NCBI GenBank assembly: GCA_903865895.1
Contig: CAIPLM010000014.1
Coordinates: forward strand, 1-64,000
Length of the DNA: 64,000 nucleotides
Direction of reading: 5' to 3'
Source: an uncultured Rhodospirillales bacterium
GTDB lineage: Bacteria; Pseudomonadota; Alphaproteobacteria; Acetobacterales; Acetobacteraceae
Part shown: piece by piece, positions 54,790 through 63,272 of the stretch
Layout of the letters: each line of letters opens with the position of its first letter
How positions within the stretch are numbered: the first letter of the stretch is position 1
Made by a program: the position numbers and the translations under genes
Notes under the pieces: generated by a model
What the model was told of the DNA's origin: nothing
What the model saw: only the letters and a program-made list of their open reading frames with translations
The model's database searches: none

Positions 54790-55740
54790 ATGACCCTGCA
54801 CGCCCCGAGCCTGGCCGAGATCGATGCCGCGCGGAGCCGCATCATGGGCACCGCCATCCGCACGCCGCTGATCCGCCTGCCCGATCGGGACGGCGATAAC
54901 GAGATCTGGCTGAAGCTCGAAACGCTCCAGCCCGTCGGCTCCTTCAAGCTGCGCGGCGCCGGCAACTGCATCCTGAGCGCGCCGCGAAACCAACTCGCCA
55001 ACGGCGTCTACACCGCGAGTGCGGGGAATATGGCGCAAGGGGTGGCGTGGATGGCGCGCGAGCTTGGGGTGCCCGCCAAGGTGTTCGTGCCGAGCCATGC
55101 GCCCGAGGCCAAGGTGGCGGCGATCCGCGCGCTGGGCGGCGCGGTCGAGAAAATCAGTTTCGATGACTGGTGGACCATCATGATCGACCACGGGCGCGCC
55201 GGCGAGGCCGGCTGCTTCGTGCATCCGGTCTGCGATACCCAGGTGATGGCGGGTAATGGCACGATCGGGCTCGAAATCGCCGAGGATCTGCCGGATGTGG
55301 ATGCCGTGATCGTGCCGTTCGGCGGTGGCGGGCTGGCCTGCGGCATCGCGGCGGCCCTGCACGCGGTGCGGCCGGCGGCGCGGGTGATCGCCTGCGAGGT
55401 GGAGGGCGCCGCCCCGCTCACCGCCGCACTGGCCGCCGGCCAGCCTACCACGGTGGAGTATCGCCGCAGCTTCGTCGACGGCATCGGCAGCGCTGCCGTG
55501 CTGCCGGCCATGTGGCCGGTGGTGCGCCAGCTGATCGCCGAGACCAGCGTGGTGCCGGTGGCGGAGATAGAGGATGCGCTGCGGCTGATGATCAACCGGC
55601 TGCACATCATCGCCGAGGGCGCCGGCGCCACCGCGCTGGCCGCGGCGCGGCGCAGTGGCATGAAGGGGGCGAAGATCGTGTGCATTGTCTCGGGCTCCGG
55701 CATCAACTTCGCCGAAGTTTTGCGGATCATGGCCGGATAG
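54790..55740 (+). CDS. Threonine/serine dehydratase family protein
   Basis: A fold-type-II PLP enzyme of 316 aa. The ATG at 54790 follows CGGAGGACCCGCC. The PLP lysine is in GSFKLRGAGNCIL, followed by YTASAGNMAQGVAWMARELG, the phosphate-binding PFGGGGLACGIAAAL and the C-terminal IVCIVSGSGINFAEVLRI. No ACT regulatory domain is present, so it is a catabolic or racemase-like member rather than IlvA. It may deaminate threonine or serine. It ends overlapping the convergent MFS gene by 14 bases. Confidence 0.9.
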   Translation: MTLHAPSLAEIDAARSRIMGTAIRTPLIRLPDRDGDNEIWLKLETLQPVGSFKLRGAGNCILSAPRNQLANGVYTASAGNMAQGVAWMARELGVPAKVFVPSHAPEAKVAAIRALGGAVEKISFDDWWTIMIDHGRAGEAGCFVHPVCDTQVMAGNGTIGLEIAEDLPDVDAVIVPFGGGGLACGIAAALHAVRPAARVIACEVEGAAPLTAALAAGQPTTVEYRRSFVDGIGSAAVLPAMWPVVRQLIAETSVVPVAEIEDALRLMINRLHIIAEGAGATALAAARRSGMKGAKIVCIVSGSGINFAEVLRIMAG

Positions 55741-56962
55741 GGGTCGTCCGCCGTACCGCCAGCATTGCCAGGCCGCTGACCGCCGAACTGGCCAGCATGG
55801 CGAACAGGCACCAGCGCCAGGCGGTGAGGCTCCCGGTGCCGCCGGTGGCCGACAGCACGATGCCGCAGGTCCAGGCGCCGATGAAGCTGCCGATATTGGT
55901 GAGCGTCACCTGCACCGCCAGCACGGCGCCGCGCGCCGAGGGTGCGGCGTGGGACATGATGCCGACCGGGAGGCTGCCGGCGTCGGAGAAACCGGCGCAT
56001 TGGTAGATGAGTGTCAGCACGAAAACCGCCCAGAGCGGCAAATCGAGCCCGACGATCAGCACCAGCCCGGCGATGACGGAGGAGAAGGCGGCCATGGCGA
56101 TCACCCGTTCGCGCCGGCCGCGTGGTGCGGCTGCTTCGGCCCGCGCCGCCACCCAGGCGGCGACCGGCATGCCGAGTGGGCCGGCCAGCGCCGAGAGCAG
56201 GGCGAAATCCACCGACTGCCCCCATTCATTGCCCGGCCGCCCCGCGGCGAACACCAAGAGCGCGATCCACCACACGCGAAACGCCATGGCTTCCCAGGCA
56301 TTCCCGGCACTGGCGAGCGAATATAGCAGCACCGTACGGCTGCGCACCACTACGCGCAGATTGGCGAACAATGCCGCCACTCCGCCGGGCCGGCCCGGCC
56401 GTCCTCCGATCAGGGACCCGACGCCGATCAGGGCCGCCAGACACGCCACCGCCGCGCCGAGAAAGGCGTAGTTCCAGCCGCCGGCCATGCGCAGCAGCGC
56501 TGCCGAGGCGAAGGAGGCCGAGGTGCCGAGCGTGAGGCAGGAGGTGTAGAGCGAGATCGCCCGCCCGCGCTCGCCCTCGGGCATCGCGGCGCCCAGCAGT
56601 GTCATGCCGGGGATGTAGGTGCCGGCCATGCACAGCCCCGAGAGCATCCGCGCCACCAGCAAGGTGCCGTAGCTGCCATCCACCCAGGGAAAGCACAGGC
56701 CGCCCGCCACCCCCGCCGCACAGCCGGCGAGGTAGATGCGCTTGGGGTCGATCATGTCGGTCAGCACCGAGCAGATCGGCGAGGCGATGGCGTAGGAGAG
56801 GAAGAAAATGCCGCCGGCGAGCCCGGCCTCGGCCGCGGTCAACCCGAGATCACGGATGATCCCCGGCAGCACGGCGCCGTAGTTGGAGAAGCCGATCATA
56901 TTGAGCATCAGCGCCACGCACATCACCGGGATGGCGCGGCGTGGGCGGGTGGGGAGGATCAT
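55727..56962 (-). CDS. MFS transporter
   Basis: A 411-aa 12-helix major facilitator. Helix 1 PVMCVALMLNMIGFSNYGAVLPGIIRDLGLTAAEAGLAGGIFFLSYAIASPICSVLTDMIDPKRIYLAG, loop and GLCMAGTYIPGMTLLGAAMPEGERGRAISLYTSCLTLGTS resemble CynX/NimT- and MFS-like aromatic-compound transporters. Its start overlaps the stop of the gentisate-dioxygenase-like gene by four bases, so it probably imports the substrate of that pathway. Substrate inferred from context only. Confidence 0.85.
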   Translation of the reverse strand: MILPTRPRRAIPVMCVALMLNMIGFSNYGAVLPGIIRDLGLTAAEAGLAGGIFFLSYAIASPICSVLTDMIDPKRIYLAGCAAGVAGGLCFPWVDGSYGTLLVARMLSGLCMAGTYIPGMTLLGAAMPEGERGRAISLYTSCLTLGTSASFASAALLRMAGGWNYAFLGAAVACLAALIGVGSLIGGRPGRPGGVAALFANLRVVVRSRTVLLYSLASAGNAWEAMAFRVWWIALLVFAAGRPGNEWGQSVDFALLSALAGPLGMPVAAWVAARAEAAAPRGRRERVIAMAAFSSVIAGLVLIVGLDLPLWAVFVLTLIYQCAGFSDAGSLPVGIMSHAAPSARGAVLAVQVTLTNIGSFIGAWTCGIVLSATGGTGSLTAWRWCLFAMLASSAVSGLAMLAVRRTTPIRP

Positions 56963-58029
56963 GCCCCCTCTTCGCGGTAGAGCCCGAGCGACTCGATCAC
57001 TGGCAGGTCATTGAACTGGAACAGCACCGCATCCTCGCTGGCCGAGGCGTTGGCGTGCTGGTGCCAGGCCCAGGAGGGTATGCAGAAGATATCGCGCTCC
57101 GACCAGTCGAAGCGCTGCCCGGCGATGATGGAATGGCCGCTGCCCTTGGCGCATTGGTAGACCGCGCTGCCGGTATGGCGATGCGCCTTTGTGGCCTCGC
57201 CGGGGCGCAGGAGCTGCATCGCCGCCCCGATGGTCGGCATCACGTGGCCGCCGGTGAGCGGGTTGACGTAGCGCATCAGCGCGCCGTCATACGGTGAGCC
57301 GGGGGCGGCGGCGGCGTAGCGGCGCAGGCTGTCATAGGTCGGCGCCCATTCGTATTTCAGCAGCGGGGAATGCGGCTTGTCCCAGCTGCCGCCGGTGGGG
57401 TGCAAGGCGGGGGCGGCGTAGATGGCGCTGGTGTCATCGACGGGGAAGCTCACCTCCTGCGCCAGCTTGGGGTGCACCTCGAAGAAATTGGCCTCCATCG
57501 CGTTGACCAGCGGGATGTCGAGCCCGTCCTGCCAGATGCAGGTGGTGCCTTCGGCGCTGACGCCGTGCTCGTGCCAGGTGCCGTTCGGGGTCAGCACGAA
57601 ATCATTGCGGCCGAGGGTGATCTTGTGCCCGTCCACCACGGTATAGGCGCCCTCGCCCTCCATGATGAAGCGCAGGGCGGAGGAGGAATGGCGGTGCGAG
57701 CTGGCCTGCTCGCCGGGGTTCATCACCTGCAAGCCGGTGTAGAGCCAGCCGACGGCGGCGGCGACGTCCTTGCGGCCGGGGTTGACGAGATAGACCACCC
57801 GCCGCCCGGCGCGCTCCGGGGTTACCAGATCGAGCGAGCGCAGCACATGGCCGCGCAGATCGGCGTAGCGCCACATCATCGGGTGCGAGCGCGAGACCGG
57901 CTCCCACGGCTCGATGGTGTTGGCGACCGTCCACAGCGCGCCGGCATCGAGGGTGTCCAACTCGGCGTAATAGGCTTCGAGCTCCGGGGTATCCTCGACA
58001 TTGGCCCGCCCCGCCACGTTCTCGCGCAT
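56959..58029 (-). CDS. Gentisate 1,2-dioxygenase-like bicupin
   Basis: A 356-aa bicupin ring-cleavage dioxygenase. N-terminal region EAYYAELDTLDAGALWTVANTIEPWEPVSRSHPMMWRYADLRGHVLRS is typical of gentisate/salicylate dioxygenases. The first cupin holds Fe ligands in QASSHRHSSSALRFIMEGEGAYTVVDG and TWHEHG; the second has TKAHRHTGSAVYQCAKGSGHSIIAG and WAWHQHAN. It would open gentisate (2,5-dihydroxybenzoate) to maleylpyruvate. No maleylpyruvate isomerase or fumarylpyruvase gene is in the window. It is coupled to the downstream transporter and diverges from the P-loop gene. Confidence 0.9.
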   Translation of the reverse strand: MRENVAGRANVEDTPELEAYYAELDTLDAGALWTVANTIEPWEPVSRSHPMMWRYADLRGHVLRSLDLVTPERAGRRVVYLVNPGRKDVAAAVGWLYTGLQVMNPGEQASSHRHSSSALRFIMEGEGAYTVVDGHKITLGRNDFVLTPNGTWHEHGVSAEGTTCIWQDGLDIPLVNAMEANFFEVHPKLAQEVSFPVDDTSAIYAAPALHPTGGSWDKPHSPLLKYEWAPTYDSLRRYAAAAPGSPYDGALMRYVNPLTGGHVMPTIGAAMQLLRPGEATKAHRHTGSAVYQCAKGSGHSIIAGQRFDWSERDIFCIPSWAWHQHANASASEDAVLFQFNDLPVIESLGLYREEGA

Positions 58030-58096
58030 CGCCCACTCCCAGGTTTTTTGCGGCCTCGATATCGACAGAGCGCGCGGCGTTGGTCAATTTGCCGCC

Positions 58097-58645
58097 ATGC
58101 CCCGCATTCACATAATCGGCGCCTCGGGCTCCGGCACCACCACCCTCGGCGCTGCGCTGGCGGCGGCGACGGGGTGGCCGCATGAGGATTCCGACAGCTA
58201 TTTCTGGGTGCCGACCGACCCGCCCTTCACCACGCCGCGGCCGCGCGAGCGGCGGCTGGACGAGCTGTTGCCGCGCCTGGCCGCCACGCCGGATTGGATT
58301 TTCACCGGTTCATCGATCAGCTGGGCCGGGCCGTTGGAGGGGCTGTACGATCTCGTGGTCTATCTGCGCCTCGATCCCGCGCTGCGGATGGCGCGACTGC
58401 ATGCGCGGGAGGCCGGGCGGTATGGCGCGCGGATCCAGCCCGGGGGGGACATGGCGGTGGCGAACCAGGAGTTCCTAGCCTGGGCCGAAGACTACGACAC
58501 CGCCGGCCCCGAGCAGCGCAGCCGGGCGCTGCACGACGCATGGCTGGCCCAGCGCGCCTGCCCCGTGCTGCGTCTCGATGCGGCCGCGCCGGTCGCCGCC
58601 CTCACTAACGCGGTGCTGGCGGCGGTGGGGTTCAGCGCCCCTTGA
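58097..58645 (+). CDS. P-loop NTPase, nucleotide-kinase-like
   Basis: A 182-aa protein beginning MPRIHIIGASGSGTTTLGAALAAATGWPHEDSDSYFW. GASGSGTTTLG is a P-loop (GxxGxGT), and the following acidic Asp-Ser-Asp is where adenylate/shikimate-type kinases bind substrate. Later DLVVYLRLDPALRMARLHAREAGRYG looks like the lid/LID-adjacent region of small kinases. Members of this group are annotated as AAA family ATPase or adenylate kinase-like; function unknown. The ATG at 58097 corrects an upstream track start. Its 3' end overlaps the convergent crotonase gene by 14 bases. Confidence 0.82.
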   Translation: MPRIHIIGASGSGTTTLGAALAAATGWPHEDSDSYFWVPTDPPFTTPRPRERRLDELLPRLAATPDWIFTGSSISWAGPLEGLYDLVVYLRLDPALRMARLHAREAGRYGARIQPGGDMAVANQEFLAWAEDYDTAGPEQRSRALHDAWLAQRACPVLRLDAAAPVAALTNAVLAAVGFSAP

Positions 58646-59426
58646 AGACCGGCTTGCGCTTCTCGATGAAGGAGGCGGTGGCCTCCTTGAAATCCTCGCT
58701 CGCCTCGGCCTCGCGCTGCATCGCGTCCATGCGGGCCTCGTCGCGTTGTTCGCGTTCGAGGCCGAGCTGGGCGATGAAGTATTTCGAGGCGCGGATGGAG
58801 AGCGGGGCATTGGCGGCCAGCGTTTCGGCGTAAGCCACCGTCACCGCCTCCAGCTCATCGGCCTCGACCACCCGGTTGATCAGGCCGATGCGCAGCGCCT
58901 CCTCGGTTTTGAGGCGGCGGGCGGAGAACATGATGTCCTTGGCGATGCTCGGGCCGACCAGATCGACCAACTGCTTCAGCCCGTCCGGGGCATAGGCGAT
59001 GCCGCGCACGGCGGCGGGCACGCTGAACTGCGCGTCCGACGCAGCGAAACGCAGATCGGCGTTGAGCGCCATGCCGAGGCCGCCGCCGAGGCAGTAGCCG
59101 TGGATCATGGCGATCAGCGGCTTCTCGAGATCGAGCATCATGCGCCGGAGTTTGCCCGGCGCCTCGCGCGCAATGCGTGCCGCCTCCGGGTCCGCCCGCG
59201 TGGTGCCGAAGCTCTTGATATCGCCGCCCGAGATGAAGGCGCGAGTGCCGGAGCCGCGCATGATCACCACTTTGATCGCGGGGTCCACCGCGTAGGCGGA
59301 GATCACCTCGATGCCGTCCTCCGCCATCCCCGGCGAGAGGGCGTTGAGCTTCTCGGGGTTGTCGAAAATCAGCCAGCCGATCGGCCCTTGGGTGCGGGCC
59401 TTGATGAGCCCTGAGGTGAGGTTCAT
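58632..59426 (-). CDS. Crotonase-family protein lacking catalytic glutamates
   Basis: A 264-aa enoyl-CoA hydratase/isomerase fold. ATG at 59426 (MNLTSGLIKARTQGPIGWLIFD) with GAGG just upstream. The oxyanion motif AFISGGDIKSF and HGYCLGGGLGMALNADLRFAASDAQFSVPAAVRGIAYAPDG are clear, but the two glutamates of true hydratases are absent: GGGLG replaces GGGxE and PAAVRG replaces PExxxG. The protein may act as an isomerase, dehalogenase-like hydrolase or non-catalytic acyl-CoA binder. It begins 5 bp after the stop of the GNAT-hydrolase frame. Confidence 0.87.
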   Translation of the reverse strand: MNLTSGLIKARTQGPIGWLIFDNPEKLNALSPGMAEDGIEVISAYAVDPAIKVVIMRGSGTRAFISGGDIKSFGTTRADPEAARIAREAPGKLRRMMLDLEKPLIAMIHGYCLGGGLGMALNADLRFAASDAQFSVPAAVRGIAYAPDGLKQLVDLVGPSIAKDIMFSARRLKTEEALRIGLINRVVEADELEAVTVAYAETLAANAPLSIRASKYFIAQLGLEREQRDEARMDAMQREAEASEDFKEATASFIEKRKPVFKGR

Positions 59427-59431
59427 GCGCC

Positions 59432-61237
59432 TCAATCCACCACGGCCTGGTAGGTGAGCACCTTCAGTTCCGACCGGATCGGATAGGTGGAGCTCGGCAG
59501 CAGCTGGGTGAGCATCACCACCGCCATTTCCTCCTTGGGGTCACACCAGAAGGCGGTGCTGGCGGCGCCGCCCCAGGCGTATTCACCCGGGGTGCCCATG
59601 ATCTGGGCGCGTGCGGGGTCGAGCATCACGGAGAAGCCGAGGCCGAAGCCGATGCCTTCGTAGTTCGCCTCCGAGAAGCGCGGTTTGCCCATCGAGGCCA
59701 TGTCGCCGCCGAGGTGGTTGGCGGTCATCAGCTCCACCGTTTTGCGGCCGAGCAGGCGGACGCCATCGAGCGTGCCGCCGTTCAGCATCATCTGGCAGAA
59801 GCGCATATAGTCGCCGGCGGTGGAGACCAGGCCGCCGGCGCCGGAGGGGACCGGGGGAGCGGTGAGGTACTGGCTGGTGGTGGGGTCGTCGAACAGCTTC
59901 ATGCCGCCCTTGCCGTCCGGGATGTAGTTGGCGGCGAAGCGGGACTGGCTGGCCTCGGGCACATGAAATCCGGTGTCGACCATGCCCAGCGGGCCGGTGA
60001 CGCGCTCGGCCATGAATTGCGCGAAGGGCATGCCGCCATGGATTTCGACCAGGCGGCCGATGATGTCGGTGGCGATGGAGTAGTTCCAGGCCTTGCCGGG
60101 CTGCGCCATCAGCGGCAGAGCGCCGGCGCGGTCGGTCATTTCCGCGAGGGTGACGGGCTCCTTGGGGCGGCCGTTGACCCAGATGAAATCGATGCCCTTG
60201 TTGACGTAGAGCTGATCGACCGGGTGGGTCACCACGAAGCCGAAGGCGAGGCCGGAGGTGTGGGTCAGCAGGTCGCGATAGGTGATGTCCCGCTCGGCGG
60301 GCACGGTGTCGTACTTCTGCGCGTTGCCGCCCGTCAGCACCCGCTGGTTGCGCCAGGCTGGCAGCACGCGGGTAATGGGGTCATCGAGCAGGAAATGCCC
60401 CTCCTCGTAGAGCATCATCAGCGCGACCGAGGTGAGCGGCTTGGTCATCGAATAGATGCGCACGATGGTGTCGGAGGTCATCGGCGCGCCGGTCTCGACG
60501 CTGCGCTTGCCGGTGGTGCGGTGATAGACGGTCTTGCCGCGACGGTTGATGGTGATGGAGAGGCCGGGCAGGCGGCCGGAGGCGACCCATTTGTCCATCC
60601 AGCCATCGACGCGGGCTAGGCGCGCGCTGGACAGGCCGACATCCTCGGGGCGGGCGGTGATCATGGTGGGTTCCTCCTTGGGTTCCCCCGATGCTGGCCG
60701 GGCTGGTGGCGGCTGGCAAGTGGGGGCGAGGGAGAGCACATAGCGCCGCCGCTCGCGCGTGCCGCCGGCGCGGCGGAAGCCGAGGCGGGTGGCGAGCCCG
60801 ATGGAGGCGGCGTTTTCCGGGTGGATGAAGGCCTCGACCTCCTCGGCCTCGGGCTGGCTGCGCCGCCATGCCAGCGCTGCCTCGGCCGCCTCGCGCATAT
60901 AGCCGTTGCCCCAGGCGCTTGGGTGGAGGTGGTAGGCGAACTCCGCGATGTGTCCGAGCCGGTTGAAGCCGACGGCGCCGAGGAATTCGCCATCGCGCGC
61001 GAGGATGGCCCAGCGGAACCAGCCGCCGGAAGCGGCGCCTTCCATGAACAGCGCGATGATGCGGTCGGTATCGGCCGGGGTTTCGGCGGGCAGCGGGATC
61101 GGCCCGGCCGCGTCCTGGGCCGGGCCGGCGTAGCGGCAGACCTCGGGTTCGCGGAACAGCGCGAACATCCCGGCGGAATGGGCGAGGCTCAGCGGTTCCA
61201 GCCGCAGCCGCGCGGTTGCGAGCGCCGGGATGATCAC
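59432..61237 (-). CDS. GNAT acetyltransferase fused in frame to a class C beta-lactamase-like serine hydrolase
   Basis: One 601-aa reading frame with two domains. Residues 1-171 form a RimJ-like GNAT acetyltransferase (RLEPLSLAH, LGAVGFNRLGHIAEFAYHLHPSAWGNGYMREAAEAAL, NAASIGLATRLGFRRAG). After a Pro/Glu linker, a serine hydrolase starts at Met192 (MITARPEDVGLSSARL; base 60664) with the catalytic SxxK in IYSMTKPLTS, a Tyr in WNYSIATD and later WGGAASTAFW. A strong AAGGAGG lies 8 bases before Met192, so the hydrolase may also be made alone (409 aa). The GTG start at 61237 overlaps the phnE stop. Both domains are recognisable; whether they remain one protein is open. Confidence 0.85.
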   Translation of the reverse strand: MIIPALATARLRLEPLSLAHSAGMFALFREPEVCRYAGPAQDAAGPIPLPAETPADTDRIIALFMEGAASGGWFRWAILARDGEFLGAVGFNRLGHIAEFAYHLHPSAWGNGYMREAAEAALAWRRSQPEAEEVEAFIHPENAASIGLATRLGFRRAGGTRERRRYVLSLAPTCQPPPARPASGEPKEEPTMITARPEDVGLSSARLARVDGWMDKWVASGRLPGLSITINRRGKTVYHRTTGKRSVETGAPMTSDTIVRIYSMTKPLTSVALMMLYEEGHFLLDDPITRVLPAWRNQRVLTGGNAQKYDTVPAERDITYRDLLTHTSGLAFGFVVTHPVDQLYVNKGIDFIWVNGRPKEPVTLAEMTDRAGALPLMAQPGKAWNYSIATDIIGRLVEIHGGMPFAQFMAERVTGPLGMVDTGFHVPEASQSRFAANYIPDGKGGMKLFDDPTTSQYLTAPPVPSGAGGLVSTAGDYMRFCQMMLNGGTLDGVRLLGRKTVELMTANHLGGDMASMGKPRFSEANYEGIGFGLGFSVMLDPARAQIMGTPGEYAWGGAASTAFWCDPKEEMAVVMLTQLLPSSTYPIRSELKVLTYQAVVD

Positions 61238-62076
61238 CGAGACGCGGTGCCGATCAAGGCATGGCGGATTTTGGCTGAGAGGAAATCGATCACCGCGACG
61301 GTGACGAGGATCAGGATGATGATGAACAGCACCTGGTCCCAGTAGCCCACGCGGATGCGCTCGGAAATCTGCAACCCGATGCCGCCGGCGCCGACCACGC
61401 CGAGAATGGAGGCGCTGCGGGTGTTGCTTTCGACCTGGTAGAGGAACTGCGCCAGCATCACCGGCGCCACCTGTGGCAGCAGGCCGAAGCGCACCCGCAG
61501 CAGGGCGTTCCCGCCCACCGCGGTGATCGCCTCGGGCTGGCGGGTATCGGCGTTCTCGATCGCTTCAGCGAACAGCTTGGCGAGGATGGCGACCTCGGCG
61601 GCGGTGATCGCCATCACGCCGGCGAGCGGGCCGAGGCCGACGGCGCGGACGAAGGCGAGCGCCCAGATCAGCTGGTCCATGCCGCGAAAGCCGTCGAACA
61701 CGCGGCGGATGGAGAAATGGGCGAGCGTGTTCACCACCACGTTGCGCGCGCCGAGGAAGCCGAGCGGGATGGCGACGAGCATGGCGACGAAACTGCCGAG
61801 GAAGGCCATCGCCACTGATTCCGCGAGGCCGCGCAGGATATCGAGCCATTGCTCGCCGGGGCTCGGCGGGAACATCAGGCGGAGGATTTTGGTGAGGCCG
61901 CTCACCCCGGCCCAGAGGCGGTCGGGCGTGAGGTCGAACCACACCAGCAGGGTGAGCAGCCAGGCCAAGGCCAGCAGTGCCAGGATGGCGCGCATCGCCT
62001 TGCGGCCGGGGGAGGCGCCGAAGGCGGCGGGGATGCGCGCCTTGAGCGCGGCGATTTCGGCGGGGGCGATGCTCAT
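61234..62076 (-). CDS. phnE: Phosphonate-type ABC transporter permease PhnE (second copy)
   Basis: A 280-aa inner-membrane permease. ATG at 62076 (MSIAPAEIAALKARIPAAFG); the track start lies in a repeat region. About six hydrophobic helices, with the ABC-permease EAA-like loop in LPQVAPVMLAQFLYQVESNTRSASILGVVGAGGIGLQISERI, the PhnE hallmark GAGGIG. Works with phnD and the first phnE to import phosphonate or phosphate esters. The 3' end overlaps the GNAT-hydrolase frame (GTGA). No clear ribosome binding site is seen. Confidence 0.93.
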   Translation of the reverse strand: MSIAPAEIAALKARIPAAFGASPGRKAMRAILALLALAWLLTLLVWFDLTPDRLWAGVSGLTKILRLMFPPSPGEQWLDILRGLAESVAMAFLGSFVAMLVAIPLGFLGARNVVVNTLAHFSIRRVFDGFRGMDQLIWALAFVRAVGLGPLAGVMAITAAEVAILAKLFAEAIENADTRQPEAITAVGGNALLRVRFGLLPQVAPVMLAQFLYQVESNTRSASILGVVGAGGIGLQISERIRVGYWDQVLFIIILILVTVAVIDFLSAKIRHALIGTASR

Positions 62077-62092
62077 GGAAGGCACTGAAGAT

Positions 62093-62227
62093 GTTCTTTT
62101 TGTGAACAAAAAGAACCAAAAAAACTTTCTTTTCCATCCATGCCGTTGGCGTACTCTCTCGGGATGGTTGGGGGCGGTACAAACCAAGCGGATAAAAGTT
62201 TTTTGCTCCTTTTTTTCAAAAAAGGAG
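62093..62227. repeat. A/T hairpin repeat element, copy 1 (between the two phnE genes)
   Basis: Hairpin GTTCTTTTT-GTGAAC-AAAAAGAAC (62093-62116) is followed by CAAAAAAACTTT, then about 60 bp of spacer, then CGGATAAAAGTTTTTT (62189-62204) and hairpin CTCCTTTTTT-TC-AAAAAAGGAG (62206-62227). The outline is a large imperfect inverted repeat. It fills nearly the whole 169-bp gap. The CGGATAAAAGTTTTTT block is the exact reverse complement of AAAAAACTTTTATCCG in copy 2. Confidence 0.8.
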
Positions 62228-62245
62228 AACTTCCTGCCCCCGCCC

Positions 62246-63118
62246 TCATGCGATCCGCCCGATCGCCCAGGTCCGCAGCCGCTCCGAGACGATATCGATC
62301 ATCGCGACGGTGAGGATGATCAGCACGATGATGGCGCCGATCTCGTCATAGTAGTTCTTGGCGATCACCAGATAGAGCTCCTGCCCGATGCCGCCGGCGC
62401 CGACGAAGCCGATGACGGTGGAGCCGCGCACGTTCACCTCGAAGCGCAGCAGGAGGTAGGAGAGGAAATTCGGCATCACCTGCGGCAGGATGGCGAAGCG
62501 CACACCGTGCAGCCAGGTGCCGCCGGCGGCGCGCACGCCATCCCACGGCCGCATGTCGGCGTTCTCCACCACCTCGGCGAACAGCTTGCCGAGCGCGCCG
62601 GTGGTGTGCAGCGCGATGGCGAAAATGCCGGCGGGCGGGCCGACGCCGAGCGCGTAGACCAGGATCAGCGCGTAGACGATGTCGGGCACCGTGCGGAACA
62701 ACTCCAGCACGCGGCGGCAGATCACGTAGGTGGCGCGGTTCGGCGCCAGATTGGCGGAGGCGGCGAAGCAGGCGCAGAAGGCGGCGACCGCGCCGAGCAG
62801 CGTGGCGAGGGCGGCGATCTGGGTGGTTTCGAACAGCATCCAGCCCCAGGAATCCAGCCGGTAGAACCAGTAGGCGATGGAGCCGGCCTGCTTCGGCCCG
62901 GCGAACAGATGCTCCCAGGTGAAGGGCGGCACCAGCTTGCCGAAATAGACGCCGACCTGCGGCAGGCCGCGCGCCAAGGTCTCGGGGAAGACCTCGGAGA
63001 CCCAGGCGGAGATGGCGATGCAGGCGAGCAGCATGGCGCCATAGGCGAGCGTCGCGGAACGGCGGGAGCGCCGTCGCGCCTGGTAGCTCAGTTCGACGGC
63101 GGCGAGGCTGGCGCTCAA
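62246..63118 (-). CDS. phnE: Phosphonate-type ABC transporter permease PhnE (first copy)
   Basis: A 290-aa permease from a TTG at 63118 (MSASLAAVELSYQARRRSRRSATLAYG); no ATG or GTG is seen ahead of the first helix, so TTG is accepted. Roughly six hydrophobic segments; conserved LELFRTVPDIVYALILVYALGVGPPAGIFAIALHTTGALGKLFAEVVENAD and EVNVRGSTVIGFVGAGGIGQELYLVI (GAGGIG). It pairs with the second PhnE as heterodimer in the membrane. It is flanked on both sides by the hairpin elements. Confidence 0.92.
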   Translation of the reverse strand: MSASLAAVELSYQARRRSRRSATLAYGAMLLACIAISAWVSEVFPETLARGLPQVGVYFGKLVPPFTWEHLFAGPKQAGSIAYWFYRLDSWGWMLFETTQIAALATLLGAVAAFCACFAASANLAPNRATYVICRRVLELFRTVPDIVYALILVYALGVGPPAGIFAIALHTTGALGKLFAEVVENADMRPWDGVRAAGGTWLHGVRFAILPQVMPNFLSYLLLRFEVNVRGSTVIGFVGAGGIGQELYLVIAKNYYDEIGAIIVLIILTVAMIDIVSERLRTWAIGRIA

Positions 63119-63148
63119 GCGGTGATCTCAAGGTTTGTGGGAGGAAGT

Positions 63149-63263
63149 GGTTCTTTTTTGAAAAAAAGAACCAAAAAACTTTTATCCGTTGGCTTCGCGC
63201 GTTCCCGGGAGAACGCGATGCAAAACGGGTAAAACGTTTTTGCTTCTTTTTTCAAAAAGAAGC
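63149..63263. repeat. A/T hairpin repeat element, copy 2 (between phnD and phnE)
   Basis: Hairpin GGTTCTTTTTT-G-AAAAAAAGAACC (63149-63172), then AAAAAACTTTTATCCG (63173-63188), a small GTTC/GAAC stem around CCGGGA, then CGGGTAAAACGTTTTT and hairpin GCTTCTTTTT-TC-AAAAAGAAGC (63242-63263). Same layout as copy 1, again filling most of an intergenic gap (154 bp). Confidence 0.8.
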
Positions 63264-63272
63264 CCTTCCTTC

